A DNA stretch of 15,825 bases, from assembly GCA_041495205.1 (NCBI GenBank), contig JBGQCF010000041.1, forward strand, positions 1 to 15,825, in the 5' to 3' direction. The DNA is from JAHFRG01 sp041495205 (GTDB lineage: Bacteria; Pseudomonadota; Gammaproteobacteria; Burkholderiales; JAHFRG01). The notes under the pieces are model-generated. The model was not told the origin of the DNA. It saw nothing but the letters and a program-made list of their open reading frames with translations, and ran no database searches. Positions 1-6,979 of this stretch are shown piece by piece. The position numbers were made by a program, and so were the translations under genes. Position 1 is the first letter of the stretch. Each line of letters opens with the position of its first letter.

Positions 1-497
1 AAATAAGCCGATAGCAGCACGGGCAGCGCCACAGCAGGCAGGCCGAACAGCCAAAGCGGCAGAGTCACCATCCACAGCAGGATAAATATCACGGTCGCCA
101 CCAATGCATTCCATAGGCTTCCCAAAACCGTTCCGCCGCGTCTCTGCTCAAGCTGCGGGAAATCACGCGTGCCTACATGCTTAACCATTACCGGCATGGC
201 CAACACGGAAGTGACCAATAACGCGGTCACCAAAATCACCGGAAACAACAGCAAGATCAGCAGCACTGTAGTCACAGAAGCCGCAAGCCAATGAATTTCG
301 TGGCGCAGCAGATATTCATCCACCGGTGTTTGGGCGAGCAGATGATTTACCCCTGTCACCCAATCCTGCCAGAACCACCACGTGAGCCCGCCCCAAAGAA
401 AGAAAGCCAGCAAGACCGGCAGCAGGGTAAGCCCCAGAATTTTCGGGTGAAACAGGCTTAACAAGGCATTTCCTAGAGCTTTAAGCACGTTTTCCAT
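1..497 (-). CDS. EI24/CysZ-like integral membrane protein, N-terminal part, cut by window edge
   Basis: The reading frame starts at ATG 497-495 and stays open for 165 codons to the left edge, so the C-terminus is missing. The start MENVLKALGNALLSLFHPKI, followed by a long hydrophobic stretch, a second strong membrane segment around residues 70-100 and a third around 133-165, matches the EI24 domain family (DUF540, related to the sulfate permease CysZ), whose members run to roughly 250-260 residues. A modest Shine-Dalgarno AAGGG lies 6 nt before the ATG. It is divergent from the phasin gene and shares that intergenic region. The family call rests on pattern and topology memory. A transported substrate cannot be inferred, and sulfate transport should not be assumed for the betaproteobacterial paralogues. 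Confidence 0.72.
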   Translation of the reverse strand, partial: MENVLKALGNALLSLFHPKILGLTLLPVLLAFFLWGGLTWWFWQDWVTGVNHLLAQTPVDEYLLRHEIHWLAASVTTVLLILLLFPVILVTALLVTSVLAMPVMVKHVGTRDFPQLEQRRGGTVLGSLWNALVATVIFILLWMVTLPLWLFGLPAVALPVLLSAY

Positions 498-579
498 AGC
501 TAACCCTTTGATAAATATTTGTTTTGTTAATCTTAGCCCAACTTGATTGTTGCAGCACAAAATCGTTTATAGAAATGTG

Positions 580-607
580 TTGACATAACCTATTGAATCA
601 GTAGAAT
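580..607 (+). promoter_or_regulatory. sigma70-type promoter of the phasin gene
   Basis: A perfect -35 hexamer TTGACA (580-585) is followed after 16 nt by TAGAAT (602-607), five of six matches to the -10 consensus. Transcription would begin near 614 and leave an untranslated leader of about 89 nt before the phasin ATG. This is the best promoter match in the window. It is inferred from consensus only. Confidence 0.65.
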
Positions 608-623
608 GGATAATTGATGCAAT

Positions 624-653
624 GCAGCATATGCCGATCGAAGGCATCGCTGC
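624..653 (+). promoter_or_regulatory. imperfect hairpin in the phasin leader
   Basis: GCAGC (624-628) pairs with GCTGC (649-653), and ATGCC (631-635) pairs with GGCAT (643-647). A 2-versus-1 internal bulge and a 7-nt loop separate them. It lies between the predicted transcription start and the ribosome binding site, with TGCA-type half-sites around it. It could be an mRNA structure or a repressor site. Phasin genes in other bacteria are controlled by PhaR, which binds TGC/GCA-rich dyads, but no exact known PhaR operator is seen. Confidence 0.3.
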
Positions 654-702
654 AGAAGCTTCACCCTTTGATTGCTTTGATTACTTAATTTAGGAGAAAA
701 CC

Positions 703-1251
703 ATGTTTAACCTACCTGAACAACTGGTTGCTGCCAACAAAGGCAACTTCGAAACTGCAGTGGGAATCACCGCTGCCACCCTGCAAGCTGCTGAGCGTTT
801 GATTGATCTGCAATTGGCCGCCGCCAAAAGCATCCTGGCGGAAAACACTACCAATGCAAAGGCGCTGATCGCAGCGAAGGACGCGCAGGAAGTCATGGCC
901 CTGCAATCCGTCATCGCCGAGCCGATGCTTGAAAAAGCCCTGGGCTTTTCGCGCAGCCTGTATGAAGTGGCGAGTCAAACCCAAATTGAAATCACCAAGC
1001 TGTTCGAAGAGCGCTTCGCCGAGTTCAACAAAGCGATGGTCGCCACCCTGGACAAAGCCGTGAAATCAGCACCGGCAGGCTCCGACGTCGCAGTTGCCGC
1101 TGTTAAATCAGCAATGGCTGCTGCCAATTCCGCCTACGGCAGTATTTCCAAGGCTGCCAAGCAATTCGCGGATTTGACCGAAGCCAGCATTGCCACCGCG
1201 ACCAGCCAAGCCAGCCACGGCAAGAAAAAAGCAGCTCAAGCGCAAGCTTAA
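703..1251 (+). CDS. phaP: phasin family protein (PHA granule-associated)
   Basis: The 182-residue protein begins MFNLPEQLVAANKGNFET and consists of alanine-rich amphipathic helix throughout, without cysteine, signal peptide or membrane segment. This is typical of the TIGR01841/PhaP phasin family (usually 180-200 residues). Phasins coat polyhydroxyalkanoate granules and control their number and size. The C-terminus ends in a lysine- and alanine-rich tail (GKKKAAQAQA), common in this family. The start is well fixed by AGGAGA 5-10 nt upstream. The gene stands alone: it has its own promoter and is closed by a strong terminator. No PHA synthase or depolymerase gene lies in the window, so PHA storage by the host is inferred from the phasin alone. 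Confidence 0.9.
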   Translation: MFNLPEQLVAANKGNFETAVGITAATLQAAERLIDLQLAAAKSILAENTTNAKALIAAKDAQEVMALQSVIAEPMLEKALGFSRSLYEVASQTQIEITKLFEERFAEFNKAMVATLDKAVKSAPAGSDVAVAAVKSAMAAANSAYGSISKAAKQFADLTEASIATATSQASHGKKKAAQAQA

Positions 1252-1270
1252 GTTTTACCCCAAGCCTGCA

Positions 1271-1299
1271 AAGCCCCCGAACCAAAACGGGGGCTTTTT
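1271..1299 (+). terminator. intrinsic terminator after the phasin gene
   Basis: AAGCCCCCG (1271-1279) and CGGGGGCTT (1288-1296) form a perfect 9-bp stem with an 8-nt A-rich loop. The T run 1295-1299 follows, 19 nt after the phasin stop codon. The stem begins with AA opposite TT, so it may also work weakly on the other strand. Confidence 0.9.
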
Positions 1300-1302
1300 A
1301 TT

Positions 1303-1338
1303 GCCGTCGCAACCGCGTGGGATTTAATCAGTGGTTCC
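1303..1338 (-). repeat. dispersed repeat end, copy L (between phasin terminator and pgi)
   Basis: Read on the minus strand, these 36 nt match positions 15417-15452 of the plus strand at 33 of 36 positions. The differences are at unit positions 7, 13 and 17. The first 19 nt, GGAACCACTGATTAAATCC, also match the inverted copy at 15799-15817 at 18 of 19 positions. Similarity to the other copies stops at the terminator side, so this looks like a solitary element end. It makes up much of the spacer upstream of pgi. Confidence 0.8.
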
Positions 1339-1422
1339 TTGTAGGTAAAAAGTCCAAAAGCACGTAAAATGGCGCGGAACCGGTTTTATGCAGAACCTTT
1401 TAACCGGCGCCAGCACAAACTT

Positions 1423-3060
1423 ATGTCCGCGCTTACCCGATCTCCCGCCTGGAAAGCCTTAGAAGCACACCAGAAAATCATGGCGCAGCGCCCTATGCGG
1501 GAGTTGTTTGAAAATGATCCGCATCGCTTTGAAAAATTTTCGCTGCACCTAAACGGCATCCTGCTGGATTATTCGAAAAACCTGATTACCGAAGAGACGG
1601 TGCTCCTCCTGCTCGCGCTTGCCGAGCAGGCCGGGGTCAAACGCTGGACGGAAAAAATGTTCCACGGGGAAACAATCAACACCAGCGAAAACCGCGCCGC
1701 TTTGCATACCGCTCTGCGCAATCCCTCGCAGAAGCCGCTGAACCTGGACGGGGAGAATATCACGCGAGAGGTGCAGAGAAACCTCGACCATATGCGCAGA
1801 TTTTCCGACGCGGTACGCGGCGGCAATGCCGTGGGGCACAGCGGCAAGCCTTTTACCGATGTGGTCAATATCGGCATCGGCGGCTCGCATCTTGGCCCGC
1901 TGATGACATGCGAGGCGCTGAAACCCTATGGCAGCCCGCATCTCAGGTTGCACTTTGTCTCCAATGTAGACAGTACGCATCTTGCCGAAACGCTCAAGCC
2001 GCTCAACGCGGAATCCACGCTGTTCATCGTCGCTTCAAAAAGCTTTGCCACCCAGGAAACGCTGCTCAACGCCAATTCAGCGCGGCAATGGCTGCTTGCG
2101 CGTTTACCCAGCGAAGCGACATCCAAACATTTCGCCGCCGTATCCGCAAATCCACAGGAAGCCACGAAATTCGGCATTCCCGCAAACCACATATTCGAAA
2201 TGTGGGACTGGGTGGGCGGGCGTTACTCGGTGTGGTCGGCAATCGGCCTGCCGGTGGCAATCAGCATAGGCATGGATAATTTTAATGAGTTGCTTGGCGG
2301 CGCCAGTCTGATGGATGAACATTTCTCAAGCGCCCCGTTTGCCAGAAATATGCCGGTGATCCTCGCGCTGCTTGGCATCTGGTACAACAACTTTTTCGGC
2401 GCAGAGACTTATGCCGTGCTGCCTTACGACCAATATTTGCGTTATTTACCTGTCTACCTGCAACAATTGGAAATGGAAAGCAACGGCAAACGGGTGACCC
2501 GTGAAGGTGAACCCGTGGACTATGCGACCGCTCCCATCATCTGGGGGGGAGCGGGAACCAACGGGCAACATACCTTCTATCAACTGATATATCAGGGCAC
2601 GCGGCTCATCCCGGCGGATTTTCTTGCTCCTTGCGAGACGCATAATCCCATGAACGAGCACCATGCGGTGCTGCTCGCGCACTTCTTCGCGCAGAGCGAG
2701 GCACTGATGCAAGGCGGAACCGAAAGCGAAATAAAAGCCGAGCTATGCGCTCAAGGCGTATCCGCAGAAAAATCAGAACAACGCGCGAAACACGAGACGT
2801 TTCCCGGAAACCAACCCAGCAATTCCATTTTGTTCAAAAAACTGGACCCGAAAACCCTGGGCTCGCTGATTGCGCTTTACGAACACAAGGTGTTTGTTGA
2901 GGGGGTGATCTGGAACATCAACTCTTTTGATCAATGGGGAGTGGAGGTCGGCAAACGGCTGGCGGCGCGTATCCGCCCCGAACTCTCCGCGAGCGGCAAA
3001 ACCGACTCGCACGATGCTTCAACCAACGGCTTAATCAATTACTACAAACTCAACCGTTAA
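1423..3060 (+). CDS. pgi: glucose-6-phosphate isomerase
   Basis: Interconverts glucose 6-phosphate and fructose 6-phosphate in the cytoplasm, at the branch of glycolysis, gluconeogenesis and the pentose phosphate or Entner-Doudoroff routes. The sugar-phosphate loop NIGIGGSHLGP, the PROSITE-type signature GRYSVWSAIGLP and the C-terminal signature FDQWGVEVGK are all intact. With the start used here (545 residues; E. coli Pgi has 549) the expected catalytic residues are Glu352 (MESNGK), His383 (TNGQHTFYQ) and Lys511 (EVGK). An in-frame ATG 18 codons upstream at 1369 gives a 563-residue product. I prefer 1423 because MSALTRSPAWKALEAH aligns with the normal Pgi N-terminus and the extra residues have no family counterpart. 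Neither ATG has a strong Shine-Dalgarno. The spacer upstream carries repeat copy L. Confidence 0.96.
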   Translation: MSALTRSPAWKALEAHQKIMAQRPMRELFENDPHRFEKFSLHLNGILLDYSKNLITEETVLLLLALAEQAGVKRWTEKMFHGETINTSENRAALHTALRNPSQKPLNLDGENITREVQRNLDHMRRFSDAVRGGNAVGHSGKPFTDVVNIGIGGSHLGPLMTCEALKPYGSPHLRLHFVSNVDSTHLAETLKPLNAESTLFIVASKSFATQETLLNANSARQWLLARLPSEATSKHFAAVSANPQEATKFGIPANHIFEMWDWVGGRYSVWSAIGLPVAISIGMDNFNELLGGASLMDEHFSSAPFARNMPVILALLGIWYNNFFGAETYAVLPYDQYLRYLPVYLQQLEMESNGKRVTREGEPVDYATAPIIWGGAGTNGQHTFYQLIYQGTRLIPADFLAPCETHNPMNEHHAVLLAHFFAQSEALMQGGTESEIKAELCAQGVSAEKSEQRAKHETFPGNQPSNSILFKKLDPKTLGSLIALYEHKVFVEGVIWNINSFDQWGVEVGKRLAARIRPELSASGKTDSHDASTNGLINYYKLNR

Positions 3061-3102
3061 GTGATAGTCTTGTAATACCGTTTCCAAAACACAAGGGCCA
3101 TC

Positions 3103-3309
3103 ATGAACGAAGAAACCTTTAATTTAAGCATCCGTAAATTCCTGAAAATGGTCGGCGTGAAATCGCAGCACGAAATCGAGCAGGCAGTAAGCAAAGCGCG
3201 GGCGCAAGGGATAATCTCCGGCAATGAAACCTTACCGGTGAGCATGAACTTGCGCATCGGTCGGCTCAAGCTCGACGTCAAGTTCGACGGTGAGATCAAC
3301 CTGGAGTGA
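3103..3309 (+). CDS. DUF6494 family small protein
   Basis: The 68-residue protein MNEETFNLSIRKFLKMVGV..., with a conserved helical N-terminus and a short beta-rich acidic C-terminus (LKLDVKFDGEINLE), matches my memory of the DUF6494 family, which has the same length and the same start MNEETFN(M/L)SIRKFLK. Function is unknown. It has no signal peptide, membrane segment or cysteine. AAGGG lies 5 nt before the ATG, supporting the start. It begins 42 nt after pgi with no visible terminator between, so cotranscription with pgi is possible. It is convergent with the 6PGDH-like gene, the two stop codons being 16 nt apart. Confidence 0.8.
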   Translation: MNEETFNLSIRKFLKMVGVKSQHEIEQAVSKARAQGIISGNETLPVSMNLRIGRLKLDVKFDGEINLE

Positions 3310-3325
3310 TTGCGGGGCACCGTCT

Positions 3326-4171
3326 TCAGTCTGGCTTGTGCTGCGCAGCGGCGCCCAGCATCACGGCAATCTGCTGCTGGAACAGGTTGGAACCCTGACC
3401 TGCGTAGTGCAAGGCGAGCGCCAGATTGAGTGCCGGAGTCAGCTGCTGACATAAAGTTGCCAACTCTTTCGGGTTGTTCGATGTAATCCGCGACAGAACA
3501 TCTGTTTCGTTAAGAAAGCCCAAGACCAGTTCCTGCATGCCGGCATGAACCGCACTGCCACGCTGCCAGATTTGCGCCATTGCGGACAGGTCCACGGCGA
3601 AACTCCCGCTTTTTTTTACGGCCGCCAGGCTTTGTGTCAAGGTTTGCGCCACGCTCTGCTCGATGTGCTGATGCACCTGCTCCACGAAATGGCCGGAACC
3701 GTTTGGCCCGCAATGCAGCCAGCGCCCTGGCGAGATTGCCTGCAAACAAGGTTTCAGCTGTTCGATTGCCTGCGCTTCCCCCCCCAGCATCAGCGCATAG
3801 TGCTCCCCGCTGCCAGATACCCCGGCATCAATCAGTCTGATGCCCCGTTCAGCCAGCAGCTTGGCGCGCCGCACTGCAGTTTGGTAATGAGTTACGCCGC
3901 AATCCACGACAATGTCCCCCGTTTCAAGGAGCGGCTTAAGGGGTTCGAAGCACGCAGCCGCTCCCGGCATCAGCCAAACCCTGCGCGGGTTGGACACGGA
4001 AGAGGTCAGCTCCTCCAGGGTGCGGCAAGCTTGAATTCCGCATGCTTCGGCAAACCGGATGCAAGTCGCAGAGTCAGGATCATGCGCGGCGAGGTTCAGC
4101 CCGCTCGCGCGCATGCGGTGCGCCATGCGCTCCCCATCGCCGCTTAGGCCGATGACAGCCACTTCCTGCAA
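3326..4171 (-). CDS. 6-phosphogluconate-dehydrogenase-like protein lacking the catalytic lysine
   Basis: About 281 residues. The N-terminal Rossmann segment (VAVIGLSGDGERM), VWLMPGA, the motif DIVVDCGVTHY, GVSGS, and GRWLHCGPNGSGHF followed by a helical C-terminal domain match the short GndA/YqeC-type 6-phosphogluconate dehydrogenases and, more widely, the beta-hydroxyacid dehydrogenases. The usual DGGNS is DCGVT (residues 90-94) and the catalytic GHFVKMVHNGIE is GHFVEQVHQHIE. The catalytic Lys is therefore Glu164 and the substrate Asn is Gln168, while His167 and Glu171 remain. Normal 6PGDH chemistry is unlikely. It may bind NAD(P) or a sugar phosphate as a pseudoenzyme, or act on something else. 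The start is TTG 4171, placed 9 nt after AGGGAG; the longer frame from TTG 4192 would contain this ribosome site inside the gene. It is the last gene of the probable orn operon. Confidence 0.75.
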   Translation of the reverse strand: MQEVAVIGLSGDGERMAHRMRASGLNLAAHDPDSATCIRFAEACGIQACRTLEELTSSVSNPRRVWLMPGAAACFEPLKPLLETGDIVVDCGVTHYQTAVRRAKLLAERGIRLIDAGVSGSGEHYALMLGGEAQAIEQLKPCLQAISPGRWLHCGPNGSGHFVEQVHQHIEQSVAQTLTQSLAAVKKSGSFAVDLSAMAQIWQRGSAVHAGMQELVLGFLNETDVLSRITSNNPKELATLCQQLTPALNLALALHYAGQGSNLFQQQIAVMLGAAAQHKPD

Positions 4172-4198
4172 ATTGACTTTCTCCCTAAACAACCGCGA

Positions 4199-4729
4199 CT
4201 AACGAGCCGTGCTTGATGCGGACTGCCTCAAAATCAAATGCTCGTTGTGCTGAGTAAATTCCAGGCGTCTGAGGAAACTCATGCCGAGCAACACGGTTTG
4301 GCTATCCATGCCGTCGCTCACCACCGCGCTGACATCGTGCAATTCAATCGGCCCAAGGCTCACGTTGGCAAGCCGCGTCTGATAACCAACTACATTGCCG
4401 TTCGCCGTGTGGAGCGTTAGCGCAGCGCCAAGTTTTAGTCCAAGCCGTCGCGCAAGTTGCGACGGGAGCGCGACCTGGGTCGCCCCGGTATCCAGCAGGA
4501 AAGTGACCTTGGCGCCGTTGATTTTTCCGTCCGCGATATAATGCCCGTCACGGTTACGCTGCAACACCAGCTCACCGCTTTGCTGCTGCATGAGCGCTTG
4601 CGGATTGGGATTAAACTGGCGCTGTTCCCAGCCGCTGAAATACCAGTACACCATCCCGAAAACCAGCAGCCATGCGATGACCAACATGGTAATGCCGCTG
4701 TGGCGGTGCGGATTTTGCTGCTGTTCCAT
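4199..4729 (-). CDS. membrane-anchored retropepsin-like aspartic protease (TIGR02281 type)
   Basis: 176 residues. A hydrophilic N-terminus (rich in Gln and His) precedes one membrane segment at about residues 15-31 (MLVIAWLLVFGMVYWYF). A soluble domain follows, presumably periplasmic, with the aspartic protease motif FLLDTGATQVALPS (catalytic Asp80) and a later hydrophobic-Gly LLGMSFL. This is the layout of the clan AA single-domain retropepsin-like proteins of proteobacteria, which would act as homodimers. Substrates are unknown. It begins 37 nt after the orn stop and ends 27 nt before the next gene, so a three-gene operon is likely. No Shine-Dalgarno precedes ATG 4729. The alternative ATG at residue 15 would remove only the short hydrophilic tail. 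Confidence 0.85.
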   Translation of the reverse strand: MEQQQNPHRHSGITMLVIAWLLVFGMVYWYFSGWEQRQFNPNPQALMQQQSGELVLQRNRDGHYIADGKINGAKVTFLLDTGATQVALPSQLARRLGLKLGAALTLHTANGNVVGYQTRLANVSLGPIELHDVSAVVSDGMDSQTVLLGMSFLRRLEFTQHNEHLILRQSASSTAR

Positions 4730-4766
4730 GGGGAGGGGGTCGGGTCGGATTGAAGACGCGAGAAAA

Positions 4767-5312
4767 TTAACGCTTGATAAAATGCTCGCGATAATATTTC
4801 ATTTCCTCGATGGATTCGTAAATATCCGCGAGCGCTTCATGCTTGCCTTGCTTGGGAATTCCGCCCGCAAGCTCAGGCTTCCAGCGCTTCACCAGTTCTT
4901 TCAAGGTGCTGACATCGAGGTTACGGTAATGAAAATACGCCTCCAGTTGCGGCATGTGGCGCGCCAGGAAACGCCGGTCCTGGCAGATCGAATTGCCGCA
5001 CATGGGGGACGCCTTGGCCGGCACGTGCTGGCTTAAGAAGGCGATCAGCCGCGCCTCGACTCCGGCTTCGCTCAGGTTCGAAGCCTTAACCTTATCTATC
5101 AGCCCCGTTTTGGCGTGCGTGGATTTGTTCCATTCATCCATCGCCCCCAGCAAAGCAGCGGGCTGGCGCACGATCAGCACCGGCGCTTCCGCCACGGTGT
5201 TCAAGTTGCTATCCGTCACGACCAGCGCGACTTCCAGGATTTTGTCAGTGTCCGGATTAAGCCCGCTCATTTCCATGTCAATCCAGATGAGATGGTTTGC
5301 GTCTTGTGCCAT
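4767..5312 (-). CDS. orn: oligoribonuclease
   Basis: A DEDDh 3'-5' exoribonuclease that degrades 2-5-nt RNAs, including pGpG from cyclic-di-GMP turnover. The 181-residue length is that of E. coli Orn. All catalytic residues are visible: Asp12 and Glu14 in WIDMEMSGLNP, Asp112 in CGNSICQDRRF, and His158 with Asp163 in KHEALADI. The family C-terminal pattern IYESIEEMKYYREHFI is present. It is a cytoplasmic homodimer in known members. It is divergent from the M48 protease gene (70 nt between starts), an arrangement I recall as common in betaproteobacteria, and it leads the minus-strand cluster with the retropepsin-like and 6PGDH-like genes. No clear Shine-Dalgarno is seen before the ATG. Confidence 0.97.
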   Translation of the reverse strand: MAQDANHLIWIDMEMSGLNPDTDKILEVALVVTDSNLNTVAEAPVLIVRQPAALLGAMDEWNKSTHAKTGLIDKVKASNLSEAGVEARLIAFLSQHVPAKASPMCGNSICQDRRFLARHMPQLEAYFHYRNLDVSTLKELVKRWKPELAGGIPKQGKHEALADIYESIEEMKYYREHFIKR

Positions 5313-5330
5313 AATGTGTTTTTGAATTTG

Positions 5331-5340
5331 TAAGCGCTTA
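5331..5340. promoter_or_regulatory. perfect palindrome between orn and the M48 protease gene
   Basis: TAAGCGCTTA is a perfect 10-bp palindrome in the 70-nt divergent spacer. It could be an operator for one or both genes, but a palindrome of this length also arises by chance. No confident promoter hexamers were identified here. Confidence 0.2.
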
Positions 5341-5382
5341 TTGTGTCATAAGGGCACGCCTCCCGTCACTTGAACTGAACGC

Positions 5383-6666
5383 ATGCACACCTTTACCGTC
5401 GCTTTTCTGGCCGCCCTGGCGCTGACCACCGCGATGCGGCTTTGGCTGTCAGTCCGCCATATCCACCACATCCGGATGCACCGCGATAATGTGCCACAAG
5501 AGTTTGCGGCGCAAATCAATCTGCCAGCGCACCAGAAGGCCGCTGATTACAGCAGCGCCAAAACCAGGCTACACATGGCGCACGCTGTCATCGATGCACT
5601 GTTGCTGCTTGCGTTTACTCTCGGCGGCGGACTTCAGATACTCAGCGATTGGTGGGCCGGATGGCTGGGAGATGGCCTGGCATTCGGCTTGGCGCTAATC
5701 ATCAGCGTGGCACTGATTGTCAGCATCGTAGAAATCCCGATGAATGTTTACCGCACTTTTGTCATCGAAGCGCGCTTCGGTTTTAACCAGATGACCCCTG
5801 TCCTGTTTGTCGTGGACCTGCTGAAACAAGCGCTGCTCGCCACAGTGTTCGGAGTGCCGCTTTTGTTCTGCGTCCTGTGGCTGATGGCAAAAATGGGGAA
5901 TAACTGGTGGTTCTACGTGTGGCTTGCGTGGGTGGCTTTCAACCTGTTGGTGCTGGCGATTTATCCCACCTATATCGCACCGCTGTTCAACAAATTCTCG
6001 CCGATGGAAAACCCGGAATTGAAAACGCGGGTGGAACAACTGCTCGCCAAATGCGGCTTCAAGTCACAAGGGCTGTTTGTGATGGACGGCTCGAAGCGCA
6101 GTAATCACGGCAATGCCTATTTCACCGGTTTCGGCAAAAGCAAGCGCATCGTGTTTTTTGACACGCTGCTTTCCCGCTTGGAGCCCGTTGAAATCGAGGC
6201 GGTTCTGGCGCACGAACTGGGCCATTACAAGCTTTATCACGTCATCAAGAGCATGCTCTGGACTTTTGCCGTGAGCCTGGCGTTTCTGTGGCTTTTGAGC
6301 GTGCTGATAAACAAGCCCTGGTTTTACCAAGGCCTCAATGTCACCACGCCTTCCGCCGGCATGGCGCTGCTGCTGTTTTTCATCATTACGCCGGTATTCA
6401 CTTTCCCGCTGCAGCCGTTGCTGAGCGCCTATTCACGGCTGCATGAATACGAGGCGGACCAATACGCCGCGCAGTATGCTTGCGCTGCCGATCTAGTGCA
6501 GGCACTGGTGAAACTCTATAAGGACAATGCCTCCACGCTCACGCCCGACCCGCTGCATTCCGCGTTTTACGACTCCCACCCGCCTGCAGCTTTGCGCATC
6601 GCGCGGCTGCACGGCGCAGCGCACGATCAGAGCAATCCGGTTATTGCGATGAGGAAGACCCCATGA
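5383..6666 (+). CDS. M48 family membrane metalloprotease (Ste24/CAAX protease 1-like)
   Basis: 427 residues with about seven membrane segments (near residues 2-22, 66-88, 98-120, 145-168, 174-200, 290-310 and 325-346), as in the Ste24 family. The zinc site is intact: HELGH at His277-Glu278-His281 in AVLAHELGHYKLYH, and the third ligand region EYEADQYA with Glu357. The segment GSKRSNHGNAYFTGFGKSKRIVFFDTLL before it is also typical. Bacteria do not prenylate CAAX proteins, so the likely role is membrane protein quality control. The start ATG 5383 has only a weak ribosome site. Its stop overlaps the start of the cytochrome gene as ATGA, so the two are likely translationally coupled. Confidence 0.93.
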   Translation: MHTFTVAFLAALALTTAMRLWLSVRHIHHIRMHRDNVPQEFAAQINLPAHQKAADYSSAKTRLHMAHAVIDALLLLAFTLGGGLQILSDWWAGWLGDGLAFGLALIISVALIVSIVEIPMNVYRTFVIEARFGFNQMTPVLFVVDLLKQALLATVFGVPLLFCVLWLMAKMGNNWWFYVWLAWVAFNLLVLAIYPTYIAPLFNKFSPMENPELKTRVEQLLAKCGFKSQGLFVMDGSKRSNHGNAYFTGFGKSKRIVFFDTLLSRLEPVEIEAVLAHELGHYKLYHVIKSMLWTFAVSLAFLWLLSVLINKPWFYQGLNVTTPSAGMALLLFFIITPVFTFPLQPLLSAYSRLHEYEADQYAAQYACAADLVQALVKLYKDNASTLTPDPLHSAFYDSHPPAALRIARLHGAAHDQSNPVIAMRKTP

Positions 6667-6971
6667 ACTGCCGCTTTGTGGTGTTCCTGCTGCTGTTAGC
6701 CGCTTTGCCGGCCGCAGCCGATCCTTTTCCCAAAGGCGACCCGAAGATCGGCAAGAACCTGGAGCAGAAATCCTGCATGACCTGCCATATTTCCATGTTT
6801 GGCGGGGACGGGTCGAAGGTTTACACCCGCCCCAACCGCATCGTCAAAACGCCGCAGCAGCTGCTCGCGCGAATCGGCGCCTGCAGCGCCAACACCAACG
6901 CCGGACTGTTCCCGGAAGACGAAGAGCACGTGGCGGCATTTCTCAACCAGCAGTATTACAAGTTCAAGTAA
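6663..6971 (+). CDS. small periplasmic cytochrome c
   Basis: 102 residues with a signal peptide (cleavage probably after Ala19, LPAAA/DPFPKGD) and one haem c site, Cys38-Met-Thr-Cys41-His42. The mature chain is about 83 residues and ends FPEDEEHVAAFLNQQYYKFK, a pattern I recall from a conserved family of small betaproteobacterial cytochromes. The only methionine after the haem motif is Met45, very close to it, so the usual distal Met ligand 40-60 residues downstream is missing. Another residue may serve, or the haem may be five-coordinate. A third cysteine (Cys74) is present. The ATG overlaps the protease stop by 4 nt. The gene is convergent with the CobD/CbiB-like gene, leaving an 8-nt gap. 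Confidence 0.82.
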   Translation: MNCRFVVFLLLLAALPAAADPFPKGDPKIGKNLEQKSCMTCHISMFGGDGSKVYTRPNRIVKTPQQLLARIGACSANTNAGLFPEDEEHVAAFLNQQYYKFK

Positions 6972-6979
6972 TAAGCCTT

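Noticed and set aside
547..560. TTGTTGCAGCACAA as a PhaR operator
   Set aside because: Only the outer four bases on each side are symmetric, and it lies upstream of the -35. Too weak to call.
3545..4147. Plus-strand frame of 200 codons opposite the 6PGDH-like gene
   Set aside because: No ribosome site or family pattern, while the minus-strand frame has clear dehydrogenase motifs.
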